Assembly (NCBI GenBank): GCA_023432225.1
Contig: JAEYUW010000002.1
Span: 186,001-250,000 of the forward strand
DNA length: 64,000 bases
Reading direction: 5' to 3'
Origin: Verrucomicrobiota bacterium
GTDB lineage: Bacteria > Verrucomicrobiota > Verrucomicrobiia > Opitutales > Opitutaceae
A model generated the notes under the pieces. That model saw only the letters and a list, made by a program, of their open reading frames with translations, searched no databases and was not told the origin of the DNA. Of this stretch, positions 1 through 8,591 are shown in pieces; the first letter of the stretch is position 1; every line of letters begins with the position of its first letter. The translations under genes and the position numbers were made by a program.

Positions 1-292
1 TGAACGTCTCAAAGATCGGAAACGGCTTGGAGTTGCCCCGCGCCCAGAGCAGGCCCGGGAGGCAGCCGAGGGCGAGAATGATCAGTCCGAGGTAGAGGTG
101 AAACGGGTCTTCGACGACCGCGGTGTAGGCATAGTAGATCGTCAACGCGACGAGCCCGCCCACGCCGATGAGGAAAAGACTCTGGTCCTCGGGCGCGCCG
201 TCGCGCCGCGGGGCATTGAGGTAGTCGACGACCGCCGGATCGAATTCCGGTTGGGGCGGTGGCGGAGGTGACTCAGGTTGCTGTGGGAGCAT
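1..292 (-). CDS. Membrane protein, N-terminal part only (cut by window edge)
   Basis: About 97 codons are visible before the window ends. The start is Pro/Gln-rich (MLPQQPESPPPPP), followed by hydrophobic segments at about residues 39-58 and 66-84. This fits an integral membrane protein with a cytoplasmic proline-rich head. It is the last visible gene of the polysaccharide operon and its ATG lies 20 bases inside the end of the upstream glycosyltransferase gene. An O-antigen polymerase or ligase is one possibility from context, but too little is present to name a family. The ORF is too short for a simple length-based gene call, yet the reading frame stays open to the edge. Confidence 0.6.
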   Translation of the reverse strand, partial: MLPQQPESPPPPPQPEFDPAVVDYLNAPRRDGAPEDQSLFLIGVGGLVALTIYYAYTAVVEDPFHLYLGLIILALGCLPGLLWARGNSKPFPIFETF

Positions 293-1607
293 CGGGAGAG
301 GAAACGCCGGCGGCGGCGTCGAAGAGCTGGCATTGGCGTCGTGCGAGCGCGGCGGCGGAGAGAGACCGGTCGAACCAAGCATCGGCGCGCGGTGAAAGCA
401 ATTCCGCGACTTCGCCCCTCGCCGAGGCGCCGAGAATTCGGGCGACTTCGCCCGCCGGTTGGGTTTCGCGACCGGGCTGAAGGAGCGTCACGAGATTGGC
501 GCAGCGCAGGTGAGAGACCAGTCGCTCCAGGAGACTGCCGTCGTGCGTGAGGGCGAGCATCGGGCGGCGGGCGAGATAGTAGGGGTAGAGCTTCGACGGC
601 GAATAGCCGCGGTCGTCGCTTCCGAGCAACAGGAGTCCGTCGGCCGCACACATCAGACGCAGCGAATCCTGATAGCCGACCCGTTGCGGCTGCTCGGTGA
701 TCAAATCGCCGACCCCATAGGCCTCGGCGATCGGCATCACGGCGCGGCCGGTTTGGCCCGGATCAGCATACGAGGTCCCCACGAAGTGCAGGCGCACGCG
801 CTGCGCGAGTTCCGGCTCGCGCTCGCGCAGCTGACGCAGCCCGGAACAAAGCACGCGCACCGCGTGGCTGAATTGCGGACCCAGGCTGCCGGCCGCGACC
901 CAGTTGAAGACGCCCGCCGGCAAGGCCACCGGCAATGGGTCGCCGGCTTTGCGCGGGAGGACGTCGAAGTCGGCTTTGGGTGCGCCGAACGGGATGACTT
1001 CGTGGACGGGCAGCTGCCGGTGCGAGTAACGCTCGCGCAGATCGCGGAAATAGTGCGGCGACACGCTCATCAGCCCCGCCGCGTCGTAGAAACAGTTTTC
1101 CTCGAAGAGCCAGGCGGTGAAGCGGGCAAATTGGTATTTCCAACCGCCCGGCGGCCGCGGCGCGCCCGGACGCTCGTAGTAATTGCTGCGCCACGGATCC
1201 TGCAGGTCGACCACGTAGGGCACACCGAAGCGCTGGCGCCAGAGGCGACCGAGCGGCGTGACCAGGTATTGCGTGGTGCTGAAGAAAACGAGGTCGAAGT
1301 GCTCGCGCCGGAGCAGCGCGTGGGCCGCGCGGTTGAGCTGCACGACGCAGCGCAGGCCGAGATTGTTGACGCCGACGAACCGCGTGAGCCCGCGCGGGAA
1401 CGCTCCGCAGAGGTGCACCGGAATATCCGAGGGCAAACTGGCGAGCAGCGAGTCGTCGCGCCAATCCGCGCGGTGCTGCGGCTCGACCGCCAGCACGACG
1501 GGGTCCCAGCCATGATCGCGATAATACGGAAGACTCATCCGGACGCGCTGGCAGTCCGGTGCGTTCACCGGAGGGAAATGCGGACTGATGATCAGGACGC
1601 GTTTCAC
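273..1607 (-). CDS. Glycosyltransferase (GT4-like, GT-B fold)
   Basis: The 444-residue protein begins MKRVLIISPHFPPVN, the usual N-terminal strand and glycine/proline loop of GT-B enzymes. A later SDDRGYSPSKLYPY segment sits where GT4 enzymes bind the nucleotide sugar. It probably transfers a sugar to a lipid-linked glycan at the inner membrane; donor and acceptor are unknown. I chose the GTG at 1607 because it overlaps the upstream methyltransferase stop as GTGA; the open frame further upstream lies inside that gene. The protein is a clear paralogue of the gene at 2958-4316, sharing the N-terminus and the segment DLQDPW...PGAPRPPGGWKY. Confidence 0.85.
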   Translation of the reverse strand: MKRVLIISPHFPPVNAPDCQRVRMSLPYYRDHGWDPVVLAVEPQHRADWRDDSLLASLPSDIPVHLCGAFPRGLTRFVGVNNLGLRCVVQLNRAAHALLRREHFDLVFFSTTQYLVTPLGRLWRQRFGVPYVVDLQDPWRSNYYERPGAPRPPGGWKYQFARFTAWLFEENCFYDAAGLMSVSPHYFRDLRERYSHRQLPVHEVIPFGAPKADFDVLPRKAGDPLPVALPAGVFNWVAAGSLGPQFSHAVRVLCSGLRQLREREPELAQRVRLHFVGTSYADPGQTGRAVMPIAEAYGVGDLITEQPQRVGYQDSLRLMCAADGLLLLGSDDRGYSPSKLYPYYLARRPMLALTHDGSLLERLVSHLRCANLVTLLQPGRETQPAGEVARILGASARGEVAELLSPRADAWFDRSLSAAALARRQCQLFDAAAGVSSPDAPTAT

Positions 1608-2230
1608 GTGGTCTTGGGGCGCAGCACGCGAATGTCCCAGACTTGTTTGCCATCGGCGCTCATCACGGCGGTGGCATGCACGGTGTCGCACACGCTCGCC
1701 ATGCGCCGCCATTGCGCGGCGTAGGTGCCGAAGCGGAAATGGGAGAGGAAAAACAGACCGCCCGGCGCGAGATGCGCGCTGAATGCGCGCAGCGTCGCGG
1801 CGGGATCGCTCGCGTAGCCGATGCACTCATTGAACGAGATGGCCTGGAATTTCTCGCCGGGCCGCCACGTCTCGTAGTTGCCCTCGATGAATTCCATGCG
1901 TGCGAGGTTGAGCGCGCGGGCCCGGGCGATCGCTTCGGTGGAGAGATCGACCCCGAGGTAACGCGAAAACGCGTAGCGCTGAAAGACCGTCGCGAGCCGG
2001 CCGTTGCCGCAGCCGAGATCGAGGACGCTGGGCGCTTCCGGAAAATGGAAATTGATCGCGCCGGCGAGGACGAGGTTGCGCGGGAGTTCGTCCCAACCGA
2101 AGAAATGGTCCCAATTGCCGGAACGGTATTCGCGATCGAGCGCGTCCTTGGCAATCGGCCGTCCGTAGCCGGCGGGATCGCGGACGAATTTTTGCAGGAG
2201 GCGGTTCTTCAGGTGAGAGAGCGTGCTCAT
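1604..2230 (-). CDS. Class I SAM-dependent methyltransferase
   Basis: This 208-residue protein carries the SAM-binding motif I VLDLGCGNGR at residues 69-78, an acidic strand end (YLGVDLS) and the late motif APGGLFFLSHF. These are typical of Methyltransf_11/25-like enzymes. In this setting it most likely O-methylates a sugar of the surface glycan, but the substrate cannot be read from sequence. The ATG at 2230 overlaps the PIG-L gene stop (ATGA), and its own stop overlaps the next glycosyltransferase start, so it is translationally coupled on both sides. Confidence 0.85.
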   Translation of the reverse strand: MSTLSHLKNRLLQKFVRDPAGYGRPIAKDALDREYRSGNWDHFFGWDELPRNLVLAGAINFHFPEAPSVLDLGCGNGRLATVFQRYAFSRYLGVDLSTEAIARARALNLARMEFIEGNYETWRPGEKFQAISFNECIGYASDPAATLRAFSAHLAPGGLFFLSHFRFGTYAAQWRRMASVCDTVHATAVMSADGKQVWDIRVLRPKTT

Positions 2231-2961
2231 GAATGGAAAGGGCGGCGGAAATAAAGTTCGAGCGGCGCCGCGGCGGCGTGTAGCAGGGCGGCCGGCAGAT
2301 GCGGCCGCTGACTGGCGTGGCAGGCGAGCGCCCGCTGTTTGGCGGCGAGTTGCGGGCCGGCGTCGAAACGGAAGTTTTCGTCGGGACGGCCAAGTTGGCG
2401 GCGCAGGCGGAGCGCGTTCCACCACGCCCAGACCGGATACTCCCAAACGACGGGCGCGAGACCGGCCTGTGCCAGCGCTTCGCGGGCGAGCCAGACCGCG
2501 GCGTCGTGTTCCGTGCTGCCTTCGCCGAGCAGCGGCAGAAAGACATGCCTCGGACGCACGCGGGCGAACACGGCGGCAAATTGCGCGACGGTCGCGGCGT
2601 GGTTCTCCGGCGGGAGTCGGTCGAGTTCGCCATCCGGAGCGGCGAGGAACGTGGCCTGGTCCGCACCGAGCCCGAGTTCGTGCAAGGCAGCGAGCGCCTC
2701 GGCGCGACGGAGCGCGGCGCGCTCGGCGCGCGTGGTCGCGGCGGACCAGCCGGCGGCCGCGCTGTCGGAGACGAACACGACGTGCACCGGATGAGGCCCA
2801 ATCGCGAGCGAAGCCAGCAACGCACCGCAGCCCAGCGTCTCATCATCCGCGTGCGGCGCCACGACGACGGTGCCACCGGCCAACACCGGCAGCGGGCGAC
2901 TGTTCGCGGCCAGGAACGTGCGAATCAGGTCGGCCAGAAAAAGGCGGAGATGTTCCTTCAC
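2227..2961 (-). CDS. PIG-L/LmbE-family deacetylase
   Basis: The 244-residue protein has the family's metal-binding signature as PHADDE (residues 36-41) at the end of the first strand, plus a later conserved region around RHVFLPLLGEGSTEHDAA that supplies the histidine. PIG-L proteins remove N-acetyl groups from GlcNAc-type sugars using zinc. Here it would deacetylate an N-acetyl-hexosamine of the glycan or its precursor. The gene overlaps its neighbours by 4 bases on both sides. The Pro-to-Ala change in the usual PHPDDE motif is seen in other family members. Confidence 0.85.
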   Translation of the reverse strand: MKEHLRLFLADLIRTFLAANSRPLPVLAGGTVVVAPHADDETLGCGALLASLAIGPHPVHVVFVSDSAAAGWSAATTRAERAALRRAEALAALHELGLGADQATFLAAPDGELDRLPPENHAATVAQFAAVFARVRPRHVFLPLLGEGSTEHDAAVWLAREALAQAGLAPVVWEYPVWAWWNALRLRRQLGRPDENFRFDAGPQLAAKQRALACHASQRPHLPAALLHAAAAPLELYFRRPFHS

Positions 2962-4316
2962 GGGCGATCACCCGGAAAATCGGGCCAGTAGTCCGTCACC
3001 TCGAACGGCTCCGTGACCGGATCGAGTTCGCGAAGGATGGAGTTGAAAATGCGCAGCTGCTGCGCCGACACCGCCCCGGCCGTGTAGGAACTGCGCAACC
3101 GCGCGGCGTCGAGCGGCGCCGCCGCCGGGTCCGCTTCCCGGCGCACGAGCGTGCGCAACGTGGCGGCAAGGGGAGCGATCGCCTCGGTGCGCATGGCCGG
3201 ATCGAAGGTGATGAGCGAAGCGCCGCCGATCTCGCGCAGTCGGGTTTCGAGCACGCTGTCGCGCGGCGCGAGCGCGAGCGTCGGCCGGCCGGCGGAGAGC
3301 GTGGGATAGATTTTTGACGGCGAGTAGGCGCGATCCTCCGAGCCGAGCAGCAGGGCGATGTCGGTTTCGATCAGCAATTGCAGTGCATCCAGGTAACCGA
3401 TGCGCGCGGGAAACTCATGCACGCGGGCCGCGATGCCGTGGCGGACAGCAAGGGCGGTCGTGGTGGCCTCACCCTGGCCGGCGCGCGCGTAGGACGTGCC
3501 GTAGAAAAAGAATTCGAGCACGGGGGCGTCGTCGCCGAGACGTGCGGCGGCGGCAAAGAGCAGATCGAGAGCGGGCAGCATGTCTCCGCCGAGGCGGCCG
3601 GCATAGGCGATCTTGACCGTGTCGGTGCGAGGCAGCAGCCGCGGCACCTGCGGCAGGCGTTCGCGCACGAGCGCGAAATCGGCGTCCGGCGCACCGAAGG
3701 TCACCACCGAGCCATGCGCGGGCGTAAACCACGGATAGCGGCGCTGCAGGACTTCGAGGTAACCCGAGGAAACGCTGATGACATGGGCGCAGCGGCGCAG
3801 CGTCCAACGCTCGAGGATCTTGGCCGAGGCATACGCAAAGAGATACTTCCAGCCGCCAGGCGGGCGCGGCGCACCCGGTTGCTGATAATACTCGTTCAGC
3901 CACGGGTCCTGCAGATCGATGACGTAAGGCACCCCGAACTCGCGGCGCCAGATGCGACCCAGCGGGCAGAGGACAAATTGCGTCGTGGAAAAATAGATGA
4001 GGTCGAACTTCTGCTCCGTCAGCAGACGCGTGCCGGTTTCGTAGAGAAACGGCAGCGCGCGCAGGCCGAGGTTGTTGATACCGACCCAGCGCGTCCAACG
4101 CCGTGAAAACACCGGAGCTCGCACGATGCGCACCGGTCGGGGCAGAGTGGCCAGCAGCGCGGGCTCGAGCGGCGCCATCGGATCATGATCCGCCACGGTG
4201 AGCACGACGACTTCCCAGCCCGCGTCGACAAAATGGGGCAGACTCATGCGCACGCGCTGCATGTCCGGTGTGTTCACCGGGGGAAAATGAGCGGAAACGA
4301 TGAGCAGGCGCGGCAT
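2958..4316 (-). CDS. Glycosyltransferase (GT4-like), paralogue of the gene at 273-1607
   Basis: This 452-residue GT-B enzyme starts MPRLLIVSAHFPPVN and contains GSEDRAYSPSKIYP in the C-terminal domain. It matches the 273-1607 product along its length, with shared blocks QRVRMSLP, NNLGLR, FSTTQ, DLQDPW and PGAPRPPGGWKY, so the two arose by duplication and probably use related donors or acceptors. The start at 4316 is chosen because the ATG shares its last base with the upstream stop (TGATG). The open frame extends well upstream but only inside the neighbouring gene. Confidence 0.85.
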   Translation of the reverse strand: MPRLLIVSAHFPPVNTPDMQRVRMSLPHFVDAGWEVVVLTVADHDPMAPLEPALLATLPRPVRIVRAPVFSRRWTRWVGINNLGLRALPFLYETGTRLLTEQKFDLIYFSTTQFVLCPLGRIWRREFGVPYVIDLQDPWLNEYYQQPGAPRPPGGWKYLFAYASAKILERWTLRRCAHVISVSSGYLEVLQRRYPWFTPAHGSVVTFGAPDADFALVRERLPQVPRLLPRTDTVKIAYAGRLGGDMLPALDLLFAAAARLGDDAPVLEFFFYGTSYARAGQGEATTTALAVRHGIAARVHEFPARIGYLDALQLLIETDIALLLGSEDRAYSPSKIYPTLSAGRPTLALAPRDSVLETRLREIGGASLITFDPAMRTEAIAPLAATLRTLVRREADPAAAPLDAARLRSSYTAGAVSAQQLRIFNSILRELDPVTEPFEVTDYWPDFPGDRP

Positions 4317-5344
4317 CAGGTAAGCAGTGAGCCGTAAAGTTCCAGGTAGCGCGGCGCAACCGTCGCGAGGCTGAAACGCTCTTCGACATCGCGGCGGCAG
4401 GCGGCGCGGTCGAGTTCGGGCAGTCGGCGGACCGCGTCCACGCCGTCGTCGAGCCCGGTGATGAAAAAGCCGGTGTGTCCGGGTTGCACGATTTCGGGCA
4501 AGGCGCCGCGCGCGCACGTGATCACCGGCGTGCCGCAGGCAAGCGCTTCGGGGAACACGATGCCGAACGGCTCGTTCCAGCGGATGGGCACGATCATCGC
4601 GGCGGCGCGGCCGAGCAGGTCGTTTTTGCGCACGTCGTCGACTTCGCCGATCCACTCGACGCCGTCGCGGCCGAGGTGCGGCTCGACTTCGCGGCGGAAA
4701 AATTCGGCCTGCGGTCCGCTCGTGGCGTGATTGCCCGCGATGAGCAGGCGGCGGCCGGCCCGGCGCGCGATGGCGATGGCGAGGTCGGGGCCCTTGATGT
4801 CGTCGACCCGACTGAGAAACACCAGCGGCGCATCCGCAGCGACGCGCGGCACGAACGTGAATTTCTCCAGCTCGACGAAATTCGGCACCGCGGTCCAGTG
4901 GCCGCCTTGCGGGCGGCCCATGCCGCAGATGAAATCGCTGCAGCCGGTGAAACGCAGCGTGCGGCCGCCCAGCCGTGCGGCGAGTGCGAGTTGCCGCCCG
5001 CCGGTGTGACGCTGGTAGGACATCAGCACCGGTTGGTTCGTCGCGAGGGTCGGAAGCAAATACCCGAGGCGCGAGAAGCTGTGCACGACGTCGGGGCGGA
5101 ACGTGCGCACCGCGCGACGGAGCGCGAGCGCGTTGCGCAGCGTGGGGCCAACACCGGCGATGCGCGAGTCGGCCCAGGTGAATTGCGCGTCGACCGGCGC
5201 AGTCGAATCGGCGTGCGCGAGCAGCGCCACGTTGTGGCCGGCGGTGCGGTAGAAACGGATCAGCGAATCGACGATGCGCTCGATGCCGCCATAGCCGACG
5301 GGTGGGACGGGAATCAGCGGGTCGCAGGTGAGGAGCAGACGCAC
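4316..5344 (-). CDS. Glycosyltransferase family 4
   Basis: The 342-residue protein begins MRLLLTCDPLIPVPPVGYGGIER, with the glycine-rich loop typical of GT4 N-domains. The donor-binding signature EPFGIVFPEALACGTPVI lies near residues 260-277, including the paired glutamates of the EX7E motif. It probably adds a hexose to the growing glycan at the cytoplasmic face of the membrane. It ends one base into the next gene (TGATG), and 16 bases separate its start from the upstream glycosyltransferase. Confidence 0.9.
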   Translation of the reverse strand: MRLLLTCDPLIPVPPVGYGGIERIVDSLIRFYRTAGHNVALLAHADSTAPVDAQFTWADSRIAGVGPTLRNALALRRAVRTFRPDVVHSFSRLGYLLPTLATNQPVLMSYQRHTGGRQLALAARLGGRTLRFTGCSDFICGMGRPQGGHWTAVPNFVELEKFTFVPRVAADAPLVFLSRVDDIKGPDLAIAIARRAGRRLLIAGNHATSGPQAEFFRREVEPHLGRDGVEWIGEVDDVRKNDLLGRAAAMIVPIRWNEPFGIVFPEALACGTPVITCARGALPEIVQPGHTGFFITGLDDGVDAVRRLPELDRAACRRDVEERFSLATVAPRYLELYGSLLT

Positions 5345-5360
5345 GAGGAAACGGGAAAGG

Positions 5361-6611
5361 TTAAGGATTACCGACGGCCTTTTTCACGGCGCGGAGAAAC
5401 ACTTTTTGCTCAACGTCCCAGTTGAACCGCGCCTGACCAAGGCGCCAGGCGGCGCTGCGGGCGGCGGCGATGCGCTCGGGTTGGGCAAAGTAGTCGTCGA
5501 GCTGGCGCGCGAGGGCCACGGCGTCCGCGAAATCGGTGACGACGGCCGCATCGCCGAGTTCGGTCGCGAGCGCGGATTGCGCCTGGGTATTCGTCATGAG
5601 CTGCGGCAAGCCGGCGAGCAGGTAGACGAAAACTTTGTTCGTCAGACAAATGTCGCGATTGAATGGCTCGCGCTGCTCCGTCGACAGACCGAGATCGGCG
5701 GCGGCGGCGAGGCGGACCATTTCCGCGGTGTCGGCGAACGGCAGATAGACGATGCGGCCGCGACCGCCGGCGCGCGCGTGGCGCGCCTGCAACTCGGCGT
5801 CGAAGCCCGGGGCGAGGTGGCCGCGCAGGTGGAGTTCCACGGGTGTTGTCATGCGCGCCATGATTTCGACGACCGCTTCGAGGCCGCGTTGCGGGCCGAC
5901 CGTTTGGGAGAACCAGTAGAGTCGCGCGGGGCGCTCCGCGCAGATCGGCACCGGCTCAACCGGTGCGGCGGGCGCGTCGACGAGCGGAAAGACGTTCAGC
6001 ACCGGCACGGCGGCGACGCCGTAGTGCTGCTGGTATTGCGCGGCGATGAGCGGCGAGGCGGCGGTCAGGTGCGAGGCCCGCGGCAGGTAGGTGCCTTGCA
6101 CGATGCGCGCGGCGCGGCGTTGCACCGGATCGGTGGCGGCGAAATGCGTCTCGGCGTCGTGGAAATCCTCGATGTCGAAACCGAATTTCGCGTGCGTGCG
6201 CTCGGCCGCCAGCGCGGCGGCGGGCAGCGCGCCGAGGCAGTGGCCGATGTAGTAGTGCGCGTCGATCCGGGCGGCGGCGGCGGCGAGGCGCATCGTTTCC
6301 GAGTGGTGCGCCCACGCGGCAAGTTCGGGGCTGGCGAAGGCCGACGAGAGCACGAGCTTCTGCGCGAGCTTGCGGCGGAGTTTGCGGACGAAACCGGCGG
6401 GCCCGCCAAATGCGGGGACGGCGGTCGATTCCCAGCCGGCGGCGCGGGCGATGCGTTCGTCGAGCGGCACGTGCGGCGCGAAATACGAGCTGTAGATCAC
6501 ATGCACGCGGTAACCGGCGGCGTGGAGCGCGTCGGCCTCCTTGAGCAGACGCGGCGTCGAGGTCAGGTGGCCGGACGTGATGAGGCAGACGGTTTTCCGG
6601 TCGTCGTTCAT
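5361..6611 (-). CDS. Glycosyltransferase (GT4-like)
   Basis: The 416-residue protein begins MNDDRKTVCLITSGHLTSTPR, a pattern common in GT4-type enzymes that open with 'CLITSGHLSSNPR'-like strands. It has a middle FDIEDFHDAE segment and a donor-domain region EQREPFNRDICLTNKVFVYLLAGLP. The specificity is unknown. The ATG at 6611 overlaps the preceding stop as ATGA. A much longer open frame upstream is only the unused frame of the neighbouring gene. Confidence 0.85.
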   Translation of the reverse strand: MNDDRKTVCLITSGHLTSTPRLLKEADALHAAGYRVHVIYSSYFAPHVPLDERIARAAGWESTAVPAFGGPAGFVRKLRRKLAQKLVLSSAFASPELAAWAHHSETMRLAAAAARIDAHYYIGHCLGALPAAALAAERTHAKFGFDIEDFHDAETHFAATDPVQRRAARIVQGTYLPRASHLTAASPLIAAQYQQHYGVAAVPVLNVFPLVDAPAAPVEPVPICAERPARLYWFSQTVGPQRGLEAVVEIMARMTTPVELHLRGHLAPGFDAELQARHARAGGRGRIVYLPFADTAEMVRLAAAADLGLSTEQREPFNRDICLTNKVFVYLLAGLPQLMTNTQAQSALATELGDAAVVTDFADAVALARQLDDYFAQPERIAAARSAAWRLGQARFNWDVEQKVFLRAVKKAVGNP

Positions 6612-7876
6612 GACGGAGAGCTGAAGAGGCCGGCGGTGCGCAGCACGGCGGCGAGCCGTTGGCGGTAGTCGCTCCATTGCCAGTTCTCCGCGGTGCGGAG
6701 CGCGGCCTCGCGCATGGCGCGCAAGGCCGGGCGGTGCGCGACGCACCACTCGACGGCGGAGGCGATCGCCGCGGGATCGGCGGCGGGAATCAGCAGGCCG
6801 TTCTCCTGCGGCTTCAGCAAATCGGCGGCGCCGGCGGAGGCGGTCGTGATTACCGGCACGCCGCGCGACCAGGCTTCGGTGACGACCATGCCGAAGCCGT
6901 CGCACAGCGTCGGAAAAATCAACGCGTCGCTGCGTTGCAATGCGGCGAGCAATTCCGCGCGCGGCACGGAGCCGGCGAATTCGATGCCTTCGGGCAAGGG
7001 CTGGATCGCGCGCGCCGGCAGCTCGACATGGCCGTAGATGCGCAGACGGGCGTGACGACCGAGTTGGTGACGGCGCCACGACTCGAGCAGGTAGTGCGCG
7101 CCTTTGCGCAGGGAGAATACGCCGGCCCAGGCGAATTGGACCGGACCGCTTTCGGTGCCGCCGCGCAGTGCGCCGTCGCGATCGGCGACTTTCGGCGCGC
7201 CGTAGGGAACGACGTGGATTTTGGCGGCATCGAGTCCGGCGGCGGCGAAACTGCGGCGCGTAAACTCCGAGGCGGCGATGACGACATCGGCGCGCTCGAA
7301 CTCCGCGCGGCGCCGCGCGATGCGCGGGCCTTCGCGTTCGGTGATCCAGCGATGCCACGGCGTCACGATGTCGGGAAAGCGAGCCATCTCGCGATCGAGG
7401 ATGGTTTGCACGGATTGCGGCTCCGGTGCCGGCGCGTCGTAGGCGACGCAGATGCCAAGGGCGCGAGCGCGCGTGATGGTTTGGAGCGAGCTGTATTCGA
7501 ACGCGTAGACGCCGGAGAGGCCGGGGTGCAGGCGGCGGGCGACGGCACGATCGAACGCGCGCTCGGTGCGCTCCCACACGTAGTCGAGGGCGCGCCCATC
7601 GCGATCGAGCCGGCCGGTCGCGACGCGGAGCAGTTCGCCCCACGGATGCGACTCGAGACAGGATGCGGGAACAGCGTCGACCGTGCGGCGGCGAAACTCG
7701 CGCTCGAGATCGAGGCCGGCGAGGCGGCCGGCGGTGAAGAGAGCCCGTTGCGAGAAGTTTTCCGGTGCGTAGCGGAGAGTCGTGACGAAGCGATCCAGTT
7801 GACCCGCCTCGTGGAGCGCGCGGGCGGCTTGCTGCACGAAGGGAGCGACGGTCGGATGAAAAATGCGGACGCTCAT
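6608..7876 (-). CDS. Glycosyltransferase family 4
   Basis: The 422-residue GT-B protein has an N-domain starting MSVRIFHPTVAPFVQQAARAL. Mid-protein VVIAASEFTRRSF and HVVPYGAPK mark the domain junction of GT4 enzymes. The C-domain signature is FPTLCDGFGMVVTEAWSRG followed by VPVITTASAGA, in which the usual E-x7-E appears as D-GFGMVVTE. The product follows directly after the methyltransferase stop pair at 7876/7877 without overlap. It likely acts on the same glycan as its neighbours. Confidence 0.88.
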   Translation of the reverse strand: MSVRIFHPTVAPFVQQAARALHEAGQLDRFVTTLRYAPENFSQRALFTAGRLAGLDLEREFRRRTVDAVPASCLESHPWGELLRVATGRLDRDGRALDYVWERTERAFDRAVARRLHPGLSGVYAFEYSSLQTITRARALGICVAYDAPAPEPQSVQTILDREMARFPDIVTPWHRWITEREGPRIARRRAEFERADVVIAASEFTRRSFAAAGLDAAKIHVVPYGAPKVADRDGALRGGTESGPVQFAWAGVFSLRKGAHYLLESWRRHQLGRHARLRIYGHVELPARAIQPLPEGIEFAGSVPRAELLAALQRSDALIFPTLCDGFGMVVTEAWSRGVPVITTASAGAADLLKPQENGLLIPAADPAAIASAVEWCVAHRPALRAMREAALRTAENWQWSDYRQRLAAVLRTAGLFSSPS

Positions 7877-8539
7877 TCAGGGCACGACCGCTTCCACATA
7901 GAGCGACTCGACGGCGTGGTTGGGCGAATCGACGATCAATTGCGCGTCGCGTCCCTGTCCAATCACGTGTTGCCGCACGTCCACGAATCCCGCTTCGGCC
8001 AACAGACCTTGCATGAGTCGAAAGTCGAACATCGTGCAATGTCCCGCCGGCGACTCGCGATCTTGGTAGAAGACGCGGTTGACGCTGCTGAGCGGAGTCC
8101 AGCCCGGGACATTCGCTTCCTGCGCTTGATACGGGAAATGACGCGTGCCGCTGCCGTCGATTTGGTCGATGTAGGTGCGCAGGTAAATCTCCGCGTCCGG
8201 GACGATGAGACGCAGCGTGCCGTTTGGCGCGAGGATGCGGCGAAACTCGCGGAGGATTGGGCGCACTCTCGCGAGAGAAAAATGCTCGAGGCAATGCTCA
8301 CTGAAGACGCCGCGGAGCGAGCCAGCGGCGAACGGGAGTCCGCGGTTAATGTCCCAGCAAACGTCCACGTGCGGTTTCCAGGAGTAGTCGAGGTGGATGA
8401 ATCCGGGATGGAAGTTGTTGCCACAGCCGATGTCGATGTAGGAGCGAGCAAGGATCGCGGGTGTGAGCTGGAACGCACGGTTGCGTCGGAGCACACCGAT
8501 TGCGTGTTGGATTTTTGCGTAGCTGTCGAATCGGCGCAT
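7877..8539 (-). CDS. SAM-dependent methyltransferase (Methyltransf_11-like)
   Basis: This 220-residue protein contains SYIDIGCGNNFHPGFIHLD as motif I, FSEHCLEHF as the region after motif II, and APNGTLRLIVPD as the motif III strand. This set is common in methyltransferases of polysaccharide loci. I chose the ATG at 8539, 52 bases after the end of the upstream GT2 gene, because no better in-frame start is present. This is one of the larger gaps in the operon. The C-terminus contains QHVIGQGRDAQLIVDS. The substrate is unknown, presumably a sugar hydroxyl. Confidence 0.8.
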   Translation of the reverse strand: MRRFDSYAKIQHAIGVLRRNRAFQLTPAILARSYIDIGCGNNFHPGFIHLDYSWKPHVDVCWDINRGLPFAAGSLRGVFSEHCLEHFSLARVRPILREFRRILAPNGTLRLIVPDAEIYLRTYIDQIDGSGTRHFPYQAQEANVPGWTPLSSVNRVFYQDRESPAGHCTMFDFRLMQGLLAEAGFVDVRQHVIGQGRDAQLIVDSPNHAVESLYVEAVVP

Positions 8540-8591
8540 GCTGTGAAGTTCTGGAAAGTGGACGAGGAAAGCGCAGGTCAGTTCGCGATGC

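Noticed and set aside
1596..1612. parS-like half site (GTTTCACGTG) near 1602
   Set aside because: Ten of sixteen bases match the parS consensus, but it is at a gene start in the glycan operon and not palindromic as required; likely chance.
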